Shown: positions 46,580-56,013, numbered from the stretch's first letter. The stretch: 64,000 nucleotides of DNA from Sedimentisphaerales bacterium (GCA_016928975.1 JAFGJR010000104.1:38420-102419), one strand, 5' to 3'. Notes: a model not told the origin generated them from the sequence alone. Made by a program: numbers and translations.

Positions 46580-46901
46580 CAAAACCTACCTGTCGCATAT
46601 TCGCGACGCTATCGAGGCCATTGAGGGCTACCTTGAAGGCGTCACGTACGAGGCGTTCACTGCCGACAAGATGATGGTCGATGCTGTCGTGAGGGAGCTA
46701 GAGATCATCGGCGAGGCCTCCAGCAAGCTCAGCCGGGAATTCCGGATGAAGCATGGTCATATTCTATGGCGGCAGATCAAAGACATGCGCAGTTTCCTCA
46801 TCCACGACTACTTCGGTGTCAACACAAAGGTCGTTTGGGACACCTGTAAACAGGACCTGCCGCAACTGAAGACCTTCGTGGAAGAGACACTCGGGAGATA
46901 G
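46563..46901 (+). CDS. hepT: HEPN toxin HepT
   Basis: 112 residues from ATG 46563 (MSTNDDKTYLSHIRDAIEAI). The helical HEPN fold ends with the RNase motif R-x4-H-x-Y, seen as RSFLIHDYFG (about residue 78), which is the catalytic site; the Tyr is the AMPylation site in studied HepT proteins. VVRELEIIGEASSKLS is the conserved middle helix. The toxin is intact and follows its antitoxin, so the module should be functional. Confidence 0.9.
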   Translation: MSTNDDKTYLSHIRDAIEAIEGYLEGVTYEAFTADKMMVDAVVRELEIIGEASSKLSREFRMKHGHILWRQIKDMRSFLIHDYFGVNTKVVWDTCKQDLPQLKTFVEETLGR

Positions 46902-47088
46902 CATTTGGCTTGCCTCTACCGATCCTCGTAGCCACAATAGGCCGACCAGGGCCGCCGACGTGACCCAAGCCGTGGGGCCGATCACGGCAGGATTGAAGCC
47001 ATGACGGCTTCACAGACAGGTCCACGATCTGTGGCAAGCAGGGACAACAGAACGTCCGTAGACTCGGAGAATTTAACGGCAGACTGTT
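46902..47088 (+). other. Intergenic region with inverted repeats before the STAS/GHKL gene
   Basis: Two small inverted repeats: GAAGCC-N5-GGCTTC at 46995-47011 and CCAC-N5-GTGG at about 47022-47034. They may be operators or a leader hairpin. No clear promoter. Confidence 0.3.
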
Positions 47089-48357
47089 ATGGGAGAATAC
47101 ACGATCCGGATTCCATCTCAGAATATGGCGGGCGGCGCTCGAGATATGCGCTCCTGGCTACAAACGTGGAGATGGCGTACACGGTTTGGCTACGACGTGG
47201 ATGCTCTTGCGCTCGACTTCACCAATACCGAGTTTATCGAACCGTGGGCGCTGGCGTTGTTCACAGCCTACGCGCTGAAAGTCAAGCATGACCGTCAGAT
47301 TAGTGTTCGGGCCATCCTGTCTCCGAGGAGTCCGTCAAACGTATACATCGGTGAGATGGGTTTGAACGATGTGCTCGAAACGGGTACCTCGACACAGGAC
47401 TGGGATAGCTCATCTCAGAATACCGGCCTTCATGTACTCCGAACACACCAGGATGTCTCTCGGTTTGTCCAAAGCGCCGCACGGTTGGGCCTTGGTCCAG
47501 GTAATGAGACGATGGATGCGTTGAAGTACGGCATGGCCGAGCTTGGGCGGAACGTGATACAGCACTCTGCTTCGCCCGTTGGCGGGATCGCAATCGCACA
47601 GCTCTTTCCCGAGAGGAAGGCCATCCAGATCGCGATCGCAGATCCTGGCGTGGGCGTGTTGAAGTCTCTTGGCCGAGCCTACCCCGAACTCAAGAACCAT
47701 CTGGAGAGCCTGAAGCAGGCCGTGTTGCCGCACGTGTCAGGCGCGTTCAAGACGGGAATGTACTCGACGTCAGAGAATGCTGGGCTCGGCTTGTTCTTCT
47801 CCAAAGAGATTTGTTGGCGAGCAGGCGGAAGCTTCTGGATAGCCTCGCATACTGCGCTATTGGGGGTGGTAGGTCGGGAGGATGTGTCCATGAACAGGGT
47901 TTACCGCGAGATCAATGAGTGGCACGGCACGTTGGTCGCAATAGATCTTCCCGAAGAGGGTGTGAGTGACTTCGGCAGCCTGCTGAGTCTTTGTCGTGAC
48001 CTTGCAGCCAAGGCACGCGGAGCCTCAGGCGAAGCCGGCCTTGATTTCCTTGAGGAATCGCCCGAACTTGACGGCGTCACGACTATCAAGGTAGGTGAAC
48101 TGAACGAGGATGTCCAAGCCGCGGTGAAGTTGAGGGACTCCACGGTTTTACCCGCAGTCCGACAAGGCGAATTGATTGTGCTCGATTTCGCAGGGATTCG
48201 GTTTGTGACACAGTCCTTCGTCCACGCGCTTTTAAATGATGCGTTTCGGGTTCCGGGGAGTCTCCTGCGACTGTCGTTTCTGAACTGCTCAAAATCAACA
48301 AGAGAGGCGATAGCCGCTGTCGCAGCCTATTCAGCTTCGTATCGGCAATGCGTCTGA
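47089..48357 (+). CDS. STAS-like / GHKL ATPase / STAS-like (DUF4325) fusion protein
   Basis: 422 residues. The N-terminal part (about 25-100) has a STAS-like pattern (ALALDFTNTEFIEPWALALFTAYAL). The middle is a GHKL ATPase of the histidine-kinase/anti-sigma type: N box YGMAELGRNVIQHSASPVGG, G1 IADPGVGV, G2 NAGLGLFFSKEI. The C-terminal 85 residues (ELIVLDFAGIRFVTQSFVHALL) look like DUF4325, another STAS-like domain. No H box is present. The likely theme is an anti-sigma-factor-like or chaperone-type switch fused to both its antagonist-like domains. It follows the TA module in the accessory patch; its partner and function are unknown. The ribosome site before ATG 47089 is weak. Confidence 0.75.
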   Translation: MGEYTIRIPSQNMAGGARDMRSWLQTWRWRTRFGYDVDALALDFTNTEFIEPWALALFTAYALKVKHDRQISVRAILSPRSPSNVYIGEMGLNDVLETGTSTQDWDSSSQNTGLHVLRTHQDVSRFVQSAARLGLGPGNETMDALKYGMAELGRNVIQHSASPVGGIAIAQLFPERKAIQIAIADPGVGVLKSLGRAYPELKNHLESLKQAVLPHVSGAFKTGMYSTSENAGLGLFFSKEICWRAGGSFWIASHTALLGVVGREDVSMNRVYREINEWHGTLVAIDLPEEGVSDFGSLLSLCRDLAAKARGASGEAGLDFLEESPELDGVTTIKVGELNEDVQAAVKLRDSTVLPAVRQGELIVLDFAGIRFVTQSFVHALLNDAFRVPGSLLRLSFLNCSKSTREAIAAVAAYSASYRQCV

Positions 48358-48366
48358 AATGCAATC

Positions 48367-49362
48367 CTATCGGGCCGTGCCGGTGAACTCGTTGACTACT
48401 TTCAGGGTGTCGCCGGTGTCTTGCATTTGGAAGATGTGGGGGCGTGCGGCGGGGCCGTTGGGGGAATGCAGGACCATCATCAGCTTGCCGTCGAAAGTGG
48501 TGAAGAGCATGCCGTGGCCGCCGTCGTTGGGGTAGAGCGGTTCCGGCTGCTGAGTCCAGGGGCCGGCCAACTTGCCGGAGGCGGAGATGGCAATGCCTTC
48601 GGTGTAGCCACCCTTGCCGTAGCTGGCCCAGATCATGTAGAGCTTTCCGGTTTTGCCCTTGTGCAGAAACGGGCCGTCCGTGACGTAGTTGCCGCGATCC
48701 CTGCCCATCAGACACCACGGGGCCTCACTCGCGTAGAACAGGACCTTCGGTTCACCGACCGTCTCCGACAGGTCGTCCTTGAGGCGGATGTACTGCATGG
48801 AGCCATTGACGACCTGGACCCATTCGTGGCAGAAGATCATGTACGGCACTCCGTCCTCGACCCAGAGCGTGCCGTCCAGCGTCATCATGTCGGTCGGCAC
48901 CGTGGAGTGACTTGCGAAGGGCCTGAACGGGCCGGTTGGGGAATCGCCGGCCAGCACTTGCGAGCCGCGCGTCACGCGAGGCAACCAGTTGCGCCACTGC
49001 TCGGGGAACTGGTGACGCGTATCGAACGTAAGGAACAGGTAGTACTTGCCCTTGTAGGCGTGCAGTTCGGGCGCCCAGATGCCGACGATGGGGATGTCCC
49101 CCCAAATATCCGCCGGAGGATCGAAGATCGTCACGGGCCCCTGCCAGTCCGCCAAGTCGGTGCTGGTGTACGCCCGGATGCTCCTGCGACTTGACCCCAT
49201 CATGTAGTAGGTCTTTGAGTTTGGGTCCGCCAGGATACAGGGATCGCGCATCCGGATATCCTGCAGCCTGATGGAACCCGTCGCCGGCTGTGCCCCGGCT
49301 GCGAACGATAGCCCCAGTAGGATCAGGACGCAAAGACTATGCCTTTTCATGGCCACGGTCAT
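48367..49362 (-). CDS. Exported glycoside hydrolase family 43 protein
   Basis: 331 residues. Signal peptide (HSLCVLILLGLSFAAGAQ). The five-bladed propeller has MRDPCILAD (catalytic base Asp, about residue 40), GIWAPELHAYKGKYYLFLTF, LDGTLWVEDGVPYM (transition-state Asp) and DGPFLHKGKTGKLYMIWAS with a late acidic motif. It is an arabinosidase/xylosidase family; the GH10 and GH127 enzymes in this window fit with arabinoxylan or arabinan breakdown. The ATG at 49362 has GGAGAG upstream; ATG 49350 is possible. It is convergent with the STAS/GHKL gene (9-bp gap). Confidence 0.9.
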   Translation of the reverse strand: MTVAMKRHSLCVLILLGLSFAAGAQPATGSIRLQDIRMRDPCILADPNSKTYYMMGSSRRSIRAYTSTDLADWQGPVTIFDPPADIWGDIPIVGIWAPELHAYKGKYYLFLTFDTRHQFPEQWRNWLPRVTRGSQVLAGDSPTGPFRPFASHSTVPTDMMTLDGTLWVEDGVPYMIFCHEWVQVVNGSMQYIRLKDDLSETVGEPKVLFYASEAPWCLMGRDRGNYVTDGPFLHKGKTGKLYMIWASYGKGGYTEGIAISASGKLAGPWTQQPEPLYPNDGGHGMLFTTFDGKLMMVLHSPNGPAARPHIFQMQDTGDTLKVVNEFTGTAR

Positions 49363-49409
49363 ATCTCATTCTCTCCTGTCGGACGATCCCGTCGATGTCC
49401 ATGGCATCA

Positions 49410-51509
49410 TCAACGTACAAAGAGCATCTCGGCGTAGGTCGGCAGAGGCCAGAGGCGGGTGTCCACGATCATCTCCAATTCGTCGGCGGTCGCACGCAAA
49501 GCAACCATGGCCGGGATGACAATGTCGTGGTAGGCTTCGGCATGCTTCTGGGCGCCCTTTGTCTTGACGGCTGTCGCCGTCGCTTCTTCCAGAGCTCCTA
49601 TGCGACCTTGCATCGCCGCAATCAAGTCGCAGACGATCGCGAGCATAGCCTTCTGCGTATCTGCATTGCCACCGGCCTCGGAGACGGCGGCCACCGTCTT
49701 GCCCAGTCGCCACGAGTATTCGCAACAGGCGGGCAAGATCTGGCGCCTGGCCATGCTCAGCATCGTTTGAGCTTCAACGTTGATCTGCCGGCTGTAGACG
49801 TCCAGCAGAATCTCCGTGCGCGCTTCCAGCTCCTGCTTGGAGAGCACGCCGTGCCTCGTGAATAGTGCCACGTGCTCCTTGGAAGGGAGGTTCTTCAGCG
49901 ACTCAGGCGTCGAGCGGATATTCGCCAAGCCGCGCCGCCCGGCCTCCACCACCCAATCCTCACTGTAGTTGTCGCCATTGAACACGATCCGCGCGTGTTT
50001 CACCGCAACATCCTGCAGGATCTTTCGGGCGGCCGCTTTCACGTCACCGGCCTTCTCCAACACATCGGCAATGTCGCTCAAGGTGTCGGCGACAATCGTA
50101 TTGAGCGCAAAGCTCGGCCCCGAGACGGACTGTGACGAGCCGACCATGCGGAACTCGAACTTGTTGCCGGTGAACGCAAACGGCGACGTACGGTTCCGGT
50201 CCGTGCTGTCTTTCGGCAGCGGCGGGAGGGTCGAGACGCCGAGCTTGAGCTCCCCGCCGCGTTTGCTGCTCTTGGCACTGCCCTTGACCAACTGGTCGAA
50301 GATATCCGTCAACTGGTCGCCCAGGAAGATTGACACGATGGCCGGCGGCGCCTCGTTGGCACCCAGGCGGTGTTCGTTGCCTGCGTTGGCCACGCTCGCG
50401 CGAAGCAAGCCGGCATACTTGTCCACGGCACTGACGACAGCACAGAGCATCACGAGGAACACCATGTTGTCATGCGGCGTGTCGCCAGGATCGAGAAGGT
50501 TAACGCCGGCATCGGTGGTCATACTCCAGTTGTTGTGCTTGCCGGAGCCATTGACGCCGGCGAACGGCTTCTCGTGCAGCAGGCACACGAAACCGTGCCG
50601 CCGCGCGACCTTCTGCAACGCGTCCATCGTCAACTGGTTGTGATCGGCGGCCACGTTGATGGTGGAGAAGACCGGCGCCAGCTCGTACTGGGCGGGGGCG
50701 ACTTCGTTGTGCTGCGTCTTGGCCGTGACGCCGAGTTTCCACAACTCGTTATTGACCTCGTTCATGAAATTGGCGACCCGCTCGTGCAAGGAACCGAAGT
50801 AATGATCCTCCAACTCCTGACCGCGAGGCGGCCTGGCGCCAAAGAGCGTTCTTCCCGCCAGGATCAGGTCCAGACGTTTCGCACAGAACGACTGATCGAT
50901 CAGGAAGTACTCCTGCTCGGGCCCCATGGTCGCGGTCACGCGGCGCACCGTCGTATTGCCCAGCGCCCGCAGGACGCGCACCGCCTGCTTGCTCAGGGCA
51001 TCCATGGAGCGCAGCAGCGGCGTCTTCTTGTCCAGCGCCTCGCCACGATACGAACAGAACGCGCTGGGGATGTACAAGGTGATGTTCTTGCCGTCCTCTT
51101 TGACGAAGACCGGGGAGGTGCAGTCCCAGGCGGTGTAGCCGCGGGCCTCGAACGTGGCGCGGAGGCCGCCGGAGGGGAAGGAGGACGCGTCCGGCTCACC
51201 CTGGCTCAACTCTTTGCCGCTGAACTCCATGATGGTCCTGCCCTCGGGCGTCGGCGAGATGAAGGCGTCATGCTTCTCCGCCGTCAGGCCGGTCATCGGC
51301 TGAAACCAGTGGCAGAAGTGCGTGGCGCCCTTGCTGATCGCCCAATCCTTCATCGCGTTGGCAATCACGTCGGCGGTCACCGGATCGAGCGGCTGCTCGC
51401 CGTCGAGCGTCCGCTTGAGAGACTTGAACACGTTCTTGGGTAAGCACTCGCGCATGGTCGCTTCGTTGAACACGTTGCGACCGAATTCGCCCGTCAGACC
51501 GGTTGACAT
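49410..51509 (-). CDS. glnN: Glutamine synthetase type III
   Basis: 699 residues from ATG 51509 ([19 protein letters not shown]), within the 700-730 of GSIII. It makes glutamine from glutamate and ammonia with ATP. Typical GSIII features are [30 protein letters not shown] (metal/substrate), [16 protein letters not shown] and [11 protein letters not shown]. It is a second, unrelated-length synthetase beside glnA, common in Planctomycetes and Bacteroidetes. I find no sigma-54 box or TAC-N6-GTA site with AT-rich centre in the 210 bp upstream, so it may be regulated differently from amtB. Confidence 0.95.
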   Translation of the reverse strand: MSTGLTGEFGRNVFNEATMRECLPKNVFKSLKRTLDGEQPLDPVTADVIANAMKDWAISKGATHFCHWFQPMTGLTAEKHDAFISPTPEGRTIMEFSGKELSQGEPDASSFPSGGLRATFEARGYTAWDCTSPVFVKEDGKNITLYIPSAFCSYRGEALDKKTPLLRSMDALSKQAVRVLRALGNTTVRRVTATMGPEQEYFLIDQSFCAKRLDLILAGRTLFGARPPRGQELEDHYFGSLHERVANFMNEVNNELWKLGVTAKTQHNEVAPAQYELAPVFSTINVAADHNQLTMDALQKVARRHGFVCLLHEKPFAGVNGSGKHNNWSMTTDAGVNLLDPGDTPHDNMVFLVMLCAVVSAVDKYAGLLRASVANAGNEHRLGANEAPPAIVSIFLGDQLTDIFDQLVKGSAKSSKRGGELKLGVSTLPPLPKDSTDRNRTSPFAFTGNKFEFRMVGSSQSVSGPSFALNTIVADTLSDIADVLEKAGDVKAAARKILQDVAVKHARIVFNGDNYSEDWVVEAGRRGLANIRSTPESLKNLPSKEHVALFTRHGVLSKQELEARTEILLDVYSRQINVEAQTMLSMARRQILPACCEYSWRLGKTVAAVSEAGGNADTQKAMLAIVCDLIAAMQGRIGALEEATATAVKTKGAQKHAEAYHDIVIPAMVALRATADELEMIVDTRLWPLPTYAEMLFVR

Positions 51510-51720
51510 TGCATGGTCCTCTATAGCCGCCAAATACACTGTGGTTGCACTGCCGCGATGTTCGCAATCAGCCAAACACCAGCGGCCGCTATGCTACGTC
51601 TGCCGCACCATGCTGTCAATGGGGCAGTCCACGCCGGACAGGATTGCGCACTGCCCCCTTGCCATTCTCGCAAAGGCAGAGGTTTGGGCCGGGATTCACG
51701 TCGTTCGTCCGCTCGTCACA

Positions 51721-52176
51721 TCAGGCAGGCGGCATCGAGATGACGACAAGGCCGCCTTCGGTGCGAACGCCATAGGTCTTCAATGGCTTGTTGGCTGGAC
51801 CCTTGATGACGCGCCCGTCCAGACCGAATCGAGAGTTGTGACACGGACAATGAAGATCGCCCATCTCTTTGTCATATGCGACGGTACAGCCGGCGTGCGT
51901 ACAGGCCGCACCAACGGCATGGAGATTGCCGTCGCTACCATGCACGACCATGATCTTGTCGCCGGCCGTGTCCCGCTCCACGAGGAGACTGCCTTCCGAT
52001 GCCAGCAGCTTCGATGATTCCTCCTTGCCCAGGACCAGGCCACCGCCGCCCGTCTCGGTGGCGACCACAGGCTTCTCAGAGCCGGCTGGCTTACAGCCCC
52101 CAAGAATCGATGCCACCCCGCCCACGATCCCCGCCTGCAACAGATTGCGCCTCGATGTGTGACTCTGTTTCGCCAT
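51721..52176 (-). CDS. Tat-exported Rieske [2Fe-2S] protein
   Basis: 151 residues from ATG 52176. A Tat signal (SRRNLLQAGIVGGVASILGG) with a lipobox-like GGC follows, so it could be an anchored lipoprotein. The Rieske cluster motifs are CTHAGC and CPCHNSRF (Cys and His ligands in each). It resembles the small Rieske subunits of cytochrome bc complexes and oxygenases; no such partner gene lies nearby. It sits between glnA and GSIII on the same strand, for reasons that are not evident. Confidence 0.9.
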   Translation of the reverse strand: MAKQSHTSRRNLLQAGIVGGVASILGGCKPAGSEKPVVATETGGGGLVLGKEESSKLLASEGSLLVERDTAGDKIMVVHGSDGNLHAVGAACTHAGCTVAYDKEMGDLHCPCHNSRFGLDGRVIKGPANKPLKTYGVRTEGGLVVISMPPA

Positions 52177-52448
52177 GTTGTGCTCCCCGCAATGAATGTT
52201 CCCGTCACGTTCTCTCACGACCCCGCGACACCCAGTCACGGGATGGAGTACGTACGCTCCATTCTGCGCGTGGTTCAGGCGTGAAACAAGAGATTCCGCG
52301 ATGCCCGCCGGGAAGAACCTGACGACCCATAGGACAGCCCCAACGGAGCGAGGCCCGCGCCACACGGTGATCCCCAGCAGAGCCACCGGCAGCCACAGGC
52401 CTCGCCCACAACCCAATGCCGACTGTACCTTGCGTGCAGCGAACACGC
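52177..52448. other. Intergenic region between glnA and the Rieske gene
   Basis: 272 bp, no gene seen. The Rieske promoter should lie here. A GG-N10-GC pair at 52188-52204 is too near the start codon to be a convincing sigma-54 promoter. Confidence 0.3.
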
Positions 52449-53861
52449 TTAGCTGTCGTAGTACAGATGGAATTCATGCGGATGCGGCCGCAGAGCTATC
52501 TCATCGATTTCCTTTTGCTGTTTCCACTGAATCCACGTCTCAACCAGGTCGTTGGAGAAGACGTCACCTTCGGTGAGAAACTTGTGGTCCTTCTTGAGTG
52601 CGTCGATCGCTTCCGCGAGGGAGCCGGGCGCCTGCTTGGTGCTGGCCAGCTCTTCCTTGGACAGCTCATACACATCCACGTCCATGGGCTTGCCCGGGTC
52701 CATCTTCTGGTTGATGCCGTCGATGGCGGCCATCAGCATTGCGGCGAACGTCAAGTAGCCGTTGCAGCTCGGGTCCGGGCAGCGGAACTCGACCCGTTTG
52801 GCTTTCTCACTCGGCGAGTACATGGGGATTCGGCAAGCCGCTGAGCGGTTTCGCGCCGACATGCACAGATTCACCGGTGCCTCAAAGCCCGGCACGAGTC
52901 GACGATAGGAGTTGGTCGTGGGGGCGGCGAACGCCAGGATCGCGGGGGCGTGGTGAATCAGTCCGGCAATAGCGTGCAGCGCCAGATCGGACAGACCCGC
53001 GTAGCCCGTTCCGGCAAACAGGTTCTTGCCATCCTTCCAAAGGGAGAAATGCGTGTGCATTCCTGAGCCATTGTCCTGGAAGATCGGCTTGGGCATGAAG
53101 GTCGCCGTCTTGCCGTGACGCTTGGCCACGTTCTTGACGACGTACTTGTACCACATCAGGTTGTCAGCCTGCTGCACGAGCGGGGCGTATAGCATATCGA
53201 TTTCGGCTTGTCCGCCCGTGGCCACTTCATGATGATGCTTCTCGACCACGATTCCGACCTTCCGCATTTCCTCGACCATTTCGGTGCGAATGTCCTGCTG
53301 AGTGTCGGTCGGGCTGACGGGGAAATACCCGCCCTTATAGGACGGCTTGTACCCGAGGTTCGGTTCCTCGAAACGGGCCGTATTCCAGGACCCTTCCGCC
53401 GAATCGATCGTGTACATCCCGGTATGCTGATTCTGCTCATAGCGGACCTCGTCGAAAACGAAGAACTCCGGCTCTGGCCCGTAGTAGGCGGTGTCCGCGA
53501 TGCCCATTGCTTTCACGAATGCCGCGGCCTTCTTCGCGATATTTCGGGGGTCACGGTTGTAGTCTTCACGCGTGAGCGGATCGACGACATCGGCAATTAC
53601 GCTCACCGTGGGCTTGGCGAAGAATGGATCCATCGCTACGGTCGCCAAGTCCGGCACCGCCATCATGTCCGACTGATGGATCGGCTTCCAGCCGCGGATC
53701 GAGGAGCCGTCGAAGCCGAGACCCTCCTTGAGAGCCTTCTCGTCCAGGAAGTCCACCGGGAAGGTGCAGTGTTGCCAGGTGCCGAGGAGATCGACGAACT
53801 TCACGTCCACCATCCCGGCCCCGTTCTTCTTGGCAAACTCGAAAAACTCTTTTGCTGTCAT
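52449..53861 (-). CDS. glnA: Glutamine synthetase type I
   Basis: 470 residues from ATG 53861, AAAGGA eight bases upstream; a longer frame from 54119 runs through the PII gene and is rejected. GSI motifs: FDGSSIRGW, PEPEFFVFD, NGSGMHTHFS, KNLFAG and NRSAACRIP. Close to the site of adenylylation in the enteric enzyme there is a Tyr in DVDVYELSKEEL, so adenylylation is conceivable. It is third in the operon amtB1-PII-glnA (41 bp after the PII gene), so the amtB1 sigma-54 promoter should also drive glutamine synthesis. Confidence 0.97.
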   Translation of the reverse strand: MTAKEFFEFAKKNGAGMVDVKFVDLLGTWQHCTFPVDFLDEKALKEGLGFDGSSIRGWKPIHQSDMMAVPDLATVAMDPFFAKPTVSVIADVVDPLTREDYNRDPRNIAKKAAAFVKAMGIADTAYYGPEPEFFVFDEVRYEQNQHTGMYTIDSAEGSWNTARFEEPNLGYKPSYKGGYFPVSPTDTQQDIRTEMVEEMRKVGIVVEKHHHEVATGGQAEIDMLYAPLVQQADNLMWYKYVVKNVAKRHGKTATFMPKPIFQDNGSGMHTHFSLWKDGKNLFAGTGYAGLSDLALHAIAGLIHHAPAILAFAAPTTNSYRRLVPGFEAPVNLCMSARNRSAACRIPMYSPSEKAKRVEFRCPDPSCNGYLTFAAMLMAAIDGINQKMDPGKPMDVDVYELSKEELASTKQAPGSLAEAIDALKKDHKFLTEGDVFSNDLVETWIQWKQQKEIDEIALRPHPHEFHLYYDS

Positions 53862-53901
53862 CTTCTGTTCCTTTCTCCTGCATTGGGTTTCTAAGAGATG
53901 T

Positions 53902-54243
53902 TCATCCGATTGCCTCGCCGCCCCGCTCACCTGTGCGGATGCGGATACATTCGGGTAGATCGAGTACGAAGATCTTCCCGTCTCCGATCTGGCCCGACTG
54001 CGCGCCGCCCGTGATTGCCTTGACCGTCCTCTCCACGAACGCCTCATTGACGGCGATCTCCAGCTTGACCTTCTTGAGCAGGCTGCCCTGTTCCTTGTGG
54101 CTGCGATAGACCTGGGCAACGCCCTTTTGCCGACCCCGGCCCACCACGTTCGAGACGGTCACCAGGTGGATTTCCTCGTCGGTCAGGCGTTTGAGCACTT
54201 CATCCAGGCGGTCGGGCTGAATGATGCCGATGACGTACTTCAT
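53902..54243 (-). CDS. glnK: PII signalling protein, copy 1
   Basis: 113 residues. Binds ATP, ADP and 2-oxoglutarate and normally regulates AmtB and glutamine metabolism. It has GRGRQKG at residues 35-41 with Arg38, IGDGKIF (B loop) and RIRTGERG (C loop) for nucleotide binding. In the T loop, Tyr46 (VYRS) is kept but residue 51, the uridylylation Tyr of enteric PII, is Glu, and residue 49 is His. So neither the enteric nor the cyanobacterial modification is possible. It starts 20 bp after amtB1 and precedes glnA. It is nearly identical to copy 2. Confidence 0.95.
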   Translation of the reverse strand: MKYVIGIIQPDRLDEVLKRLTDEEIHLVTVSNVVGRGRQKGVAQVYRSHKEQGSLLKKVKLEIAVNEAFVERTVKAITGGAQSGQIGDGKIFVLDLPECIRIRTGERGGEAIG

Positions 54244-54262
54244 GTGTCAATGTCCTTTCCAC

Positions 54263-55627
54263 TCAGTCAATCACTGTGTAGGCCGCCTCCCGATGCATCG
54301 TCAGGTCGAGACCGACCCGCTCCTCGTGCTCGCCGACGCGCACCTTCATGACGGCGTCAACCAGCTTGAGCAACAGGATGCCGACTCCAAACGAGTACAC
54401 GATCGTGATGGCGGCCGCCTTGATCTGAATCCAGAGCAAACCTGGGTTGCCATACAGCAGCCCGTCCGCGCCGGCCGGGTTGACGGCCTTGCTGGCGAAA
54501 ATCCCGGTGGCAATCACGCCCCAGATCCCGCCGACGCCGTGTACGCCGAAGGCATCCAGCGTATCGTCGTACCCCAACAGCCCTTTCACATACGTCACGG
54601 CCAACCACGGCACGATTCCGGCGCCCAATCCAATGCAGACAGCACCCATCGGTGTCACAAATCCCGCCGCCGGCGTCACTGCCGCCAGCCCGGCGATCAT
54701 CCCGGTGATCATGCCCAGCGTCGTGGGCTTCTTGTGCTTCAGCCAGTCCAGCAACGCCCACGTCACGCCTGCCGTGGCGCCGGCGATGTGCGTCACCATG
54801 AACGCGCTGGCCGCCAGAGCCCCGGCGCCCAGAGCGCTGCCGGCGTTGAACCCGAACCACCCGAACCATAGCAGCCCCGCCCCAAGCACCGCAAACGGCA
54901 GGTTGTGAGGCGGAGAGATCCCATCCGGATACCCCTGCCGGCGACCCAGAACGAGCGCCGCGGCCAGAGCCGTCATGCCTGCGTTGATGTGCACGACGGC
55001 CCCGCCGGCGAAATCCAGCGCGCCCCACTGCTTGAGGAAGCCTCCGACTCCCCAGATCCAATGGGTCACAGGATCGTACACGAGCGTCGCCCACAACAAC
55101 GTGAAGACGCACAAAGCGGAGAATTTCATTCGCTCCGCGAATGCGCCAATGATCAGCGCCGGGGTAATCACGGCGAACATCATCTGGAACATCATAAATG
55201 CCTGGTGGGGAATCGTCGCCGCGTAGTCGCCATTCGGCTCCATGCCGACGCCGTTCAGGAACGACCATTTCAACGAGCCGATCAGCGAGCCTATGTCCGG
55301 CCCGAACGACAGGCTGTACCCAAACGCAACCCATTGCAGGCTGATGAGGCACAGAATCATCAAGCACTGCATCAGCACGGACAACATGTTCTTGCGCCGC
55401 ACCAACCCGCCATAGAAGAACGCCAGCGCTGGCGTCATCAGCATGACCAACGCCGCGCTGACGAGCACCCACGCCGTATCCCCTGAGCTGATCGCCGGCT
55501 GCACCGCCGATGCTTCGCCGGCACGAGCAGTGCCCGCGAAAACCATGGGGGCGAATGCGCACACCACCCCCAACGTACCTGCACGCGCCCCGCGCGATTG
55601 CAGGATAGACCGATCCCTTATTCCCAT
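54263..55627 (-). CDS. amtB: Ammonium transporter, copy 1
   Basis: 454 residues (ATG 55627; GTG 55630 possible). A leader of about 35 residues ends in an ATARAG-like signal cleavage site, then eleven membrane helices. The pore twin-His pair is VVHINAGMTALAA and FGVHGVGGIWG, both intact. An ADLM-like FFYGGLVRRKN motif begins the channel. The C-tail is VRVGEHEERVGLDLTMHREA, the part that PII contacts. It is preceded by a sigma-54 promoter and an operator pair (separate entries) and followed by PII and glnA in one operon. Confidence 0.95.
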   Translation of the reverse strand: MGIRDRSILQSRGARAGTLGVVCAFAPMVFAGTARAGEASAVQPAISSGDTAWVLVSAALVMLMTPALAFFYGGLVRRKNMLSVLMQCLMILCLISLQWVAFGYSLSFGPDIGSLIGSLKWSFLNGVGMEPNGDYAATIPHQAFMMFQMMFAVITPALIIGAFAERMKFSALCVFTLLWATLVYDPVTHWIWGVGGFLKQWGALDFAGGAVVHINAGMTALAAALVLGRRQGYPDGISPPHNLPFAVLGAGLLWFGWFGFNAGSALGAGALAASAFMVTHIAGATAGVTWALLDWLKHKKPTTLGMITGMIAGLAAVTPAAGFVTPMGAVCIGLGAGIVPWLAVTYVKGLLGYDDTLDAFGVHGVGGIWGVIATGIFASKAVNPAGADGLLYGNPGLLWIQIKAAAITIVYSFGVGILLLKLVDAVMKVRVGEHEERVGLDLTMHREAAYTVID

Positions 55628-55732
55628 CACTTCTGTGCCCCTGTACCATCACTGACCGGTTGGCCGACCTCCAACGCCTCGACGCTCTCAGCACGAAGCC
55701 GGCCTGCAAACAGCAAACTCGCAATCCTAGTT

Positions 55733-55749
55733 TACAAACCCCGTGCCAG
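55733..55749 (-). promoter_or_regulatory. Sigma-54 promoter of amtB1
   Basis: Minus strand CTGGCACG (55749-55742), N4, TTGTA (55737-55733). This matches YTGGCACG-N4-TTGCW except for one base (T for C) in the -12 box. It lies 103-106 bp before the amtB1 start. It should need an enhancer-binding activator. Confidence 0.85.
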
Positions 55750-55839
55750 GGACAGTCCAAGTCAGCGCAATTCTCGTAATTCCCTTTTGGAGAAGCACTT
55801 AGATCATGTGCAGGGTGAAGAACGAACAGCGCGAGCACA

Positions 55840-55881
55840 TACATTTCCGTAGACACGGCCAGTCATTTCAACAGTTTTGTT
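55840..55881 (-). promoter_or_regulatory. Tandem TAC-N6-GTA operator pair upstream of amtB1
   Basis: Two sites: TAC-ATTTCC-GTA at 55840-55851 and AAC-AGTTTT-GTT at 55870-55881, 30 bp apart start to start (three helical turns). The distal one is a perfect 5-bp-arm inverted repeat when flanking bases (CA.. ..TG) are included. The near site begins exactly 91 bp upstream of the end of the -24 box. Confidence 0.8.
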
Positions 55882-55926
55882 GTTTCCTCTCTGTCTTGTT
55901 CATCCATGCAACGACCTTCAAGACGT

Positions 55927-55955
55927 GGGTCCCGCCGGGGATCGACGGGACCCAT
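55927..55955 (-). terminator. Hairpin after PII copy 2
   Basis: TGGGTCCCG (55927-55935) and CGGGACCCA (55947-55955) form a perfect 9-bp stem with an 11-nt loop, 58 bp after the PII stop codon. There is no clear U tract (minus strand continues CGTCTTG), so it may be a Rho-independent-like end or an RNA element. See the finding on the conserved block. Confidence 0.5.
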
Positions 55956-55985
55956 TCCGGCCCGGATGGGCACAGAACTGATGGC
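55956..55985 (-). repeat. Conserved 30-nt block next to hairpin, copy A
   Basis: 26 of 30 bases agree with 58108-58137. On the minus strand it contains CTGTGCCC-N4-GGGC, a small GCCC/GGGC stem whose loop differs between copies. It lies between the PII stop codon and the hairpin in both places. Confidence 0.7.
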
Positions 55986-56013
55986 TCTGTGGCAGCCGGA
56001 GGGAGGCCGCGGA

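Larger units (their letters stand above)
55631..56013 (-). other. Regulatory intergenic region before amtB1
   Basis: 383 bp holding, in minus-strand order, the end of the PII copy 2 unit (conserved 30-nt block and hairpin), a tandem operator pair, about 90 bp of spacer, a -24/-12 promoter, and the amtB1 leader. No protein-coding gene is supported here. Confidence 0.8.

Noticed and set aside
51534..51545. TAC-N6-GTT-like site upstream of GSIII
   Set aside because: The six central bases are GC-rich, no partner lies 30 bp away and no sigma-54 box is nearby.
52188..52204. A GG-N10-GC element before the Rieske gene
   Set aside because: Only four of eight -24 bases match and the start point would fall two bases from the ATG.
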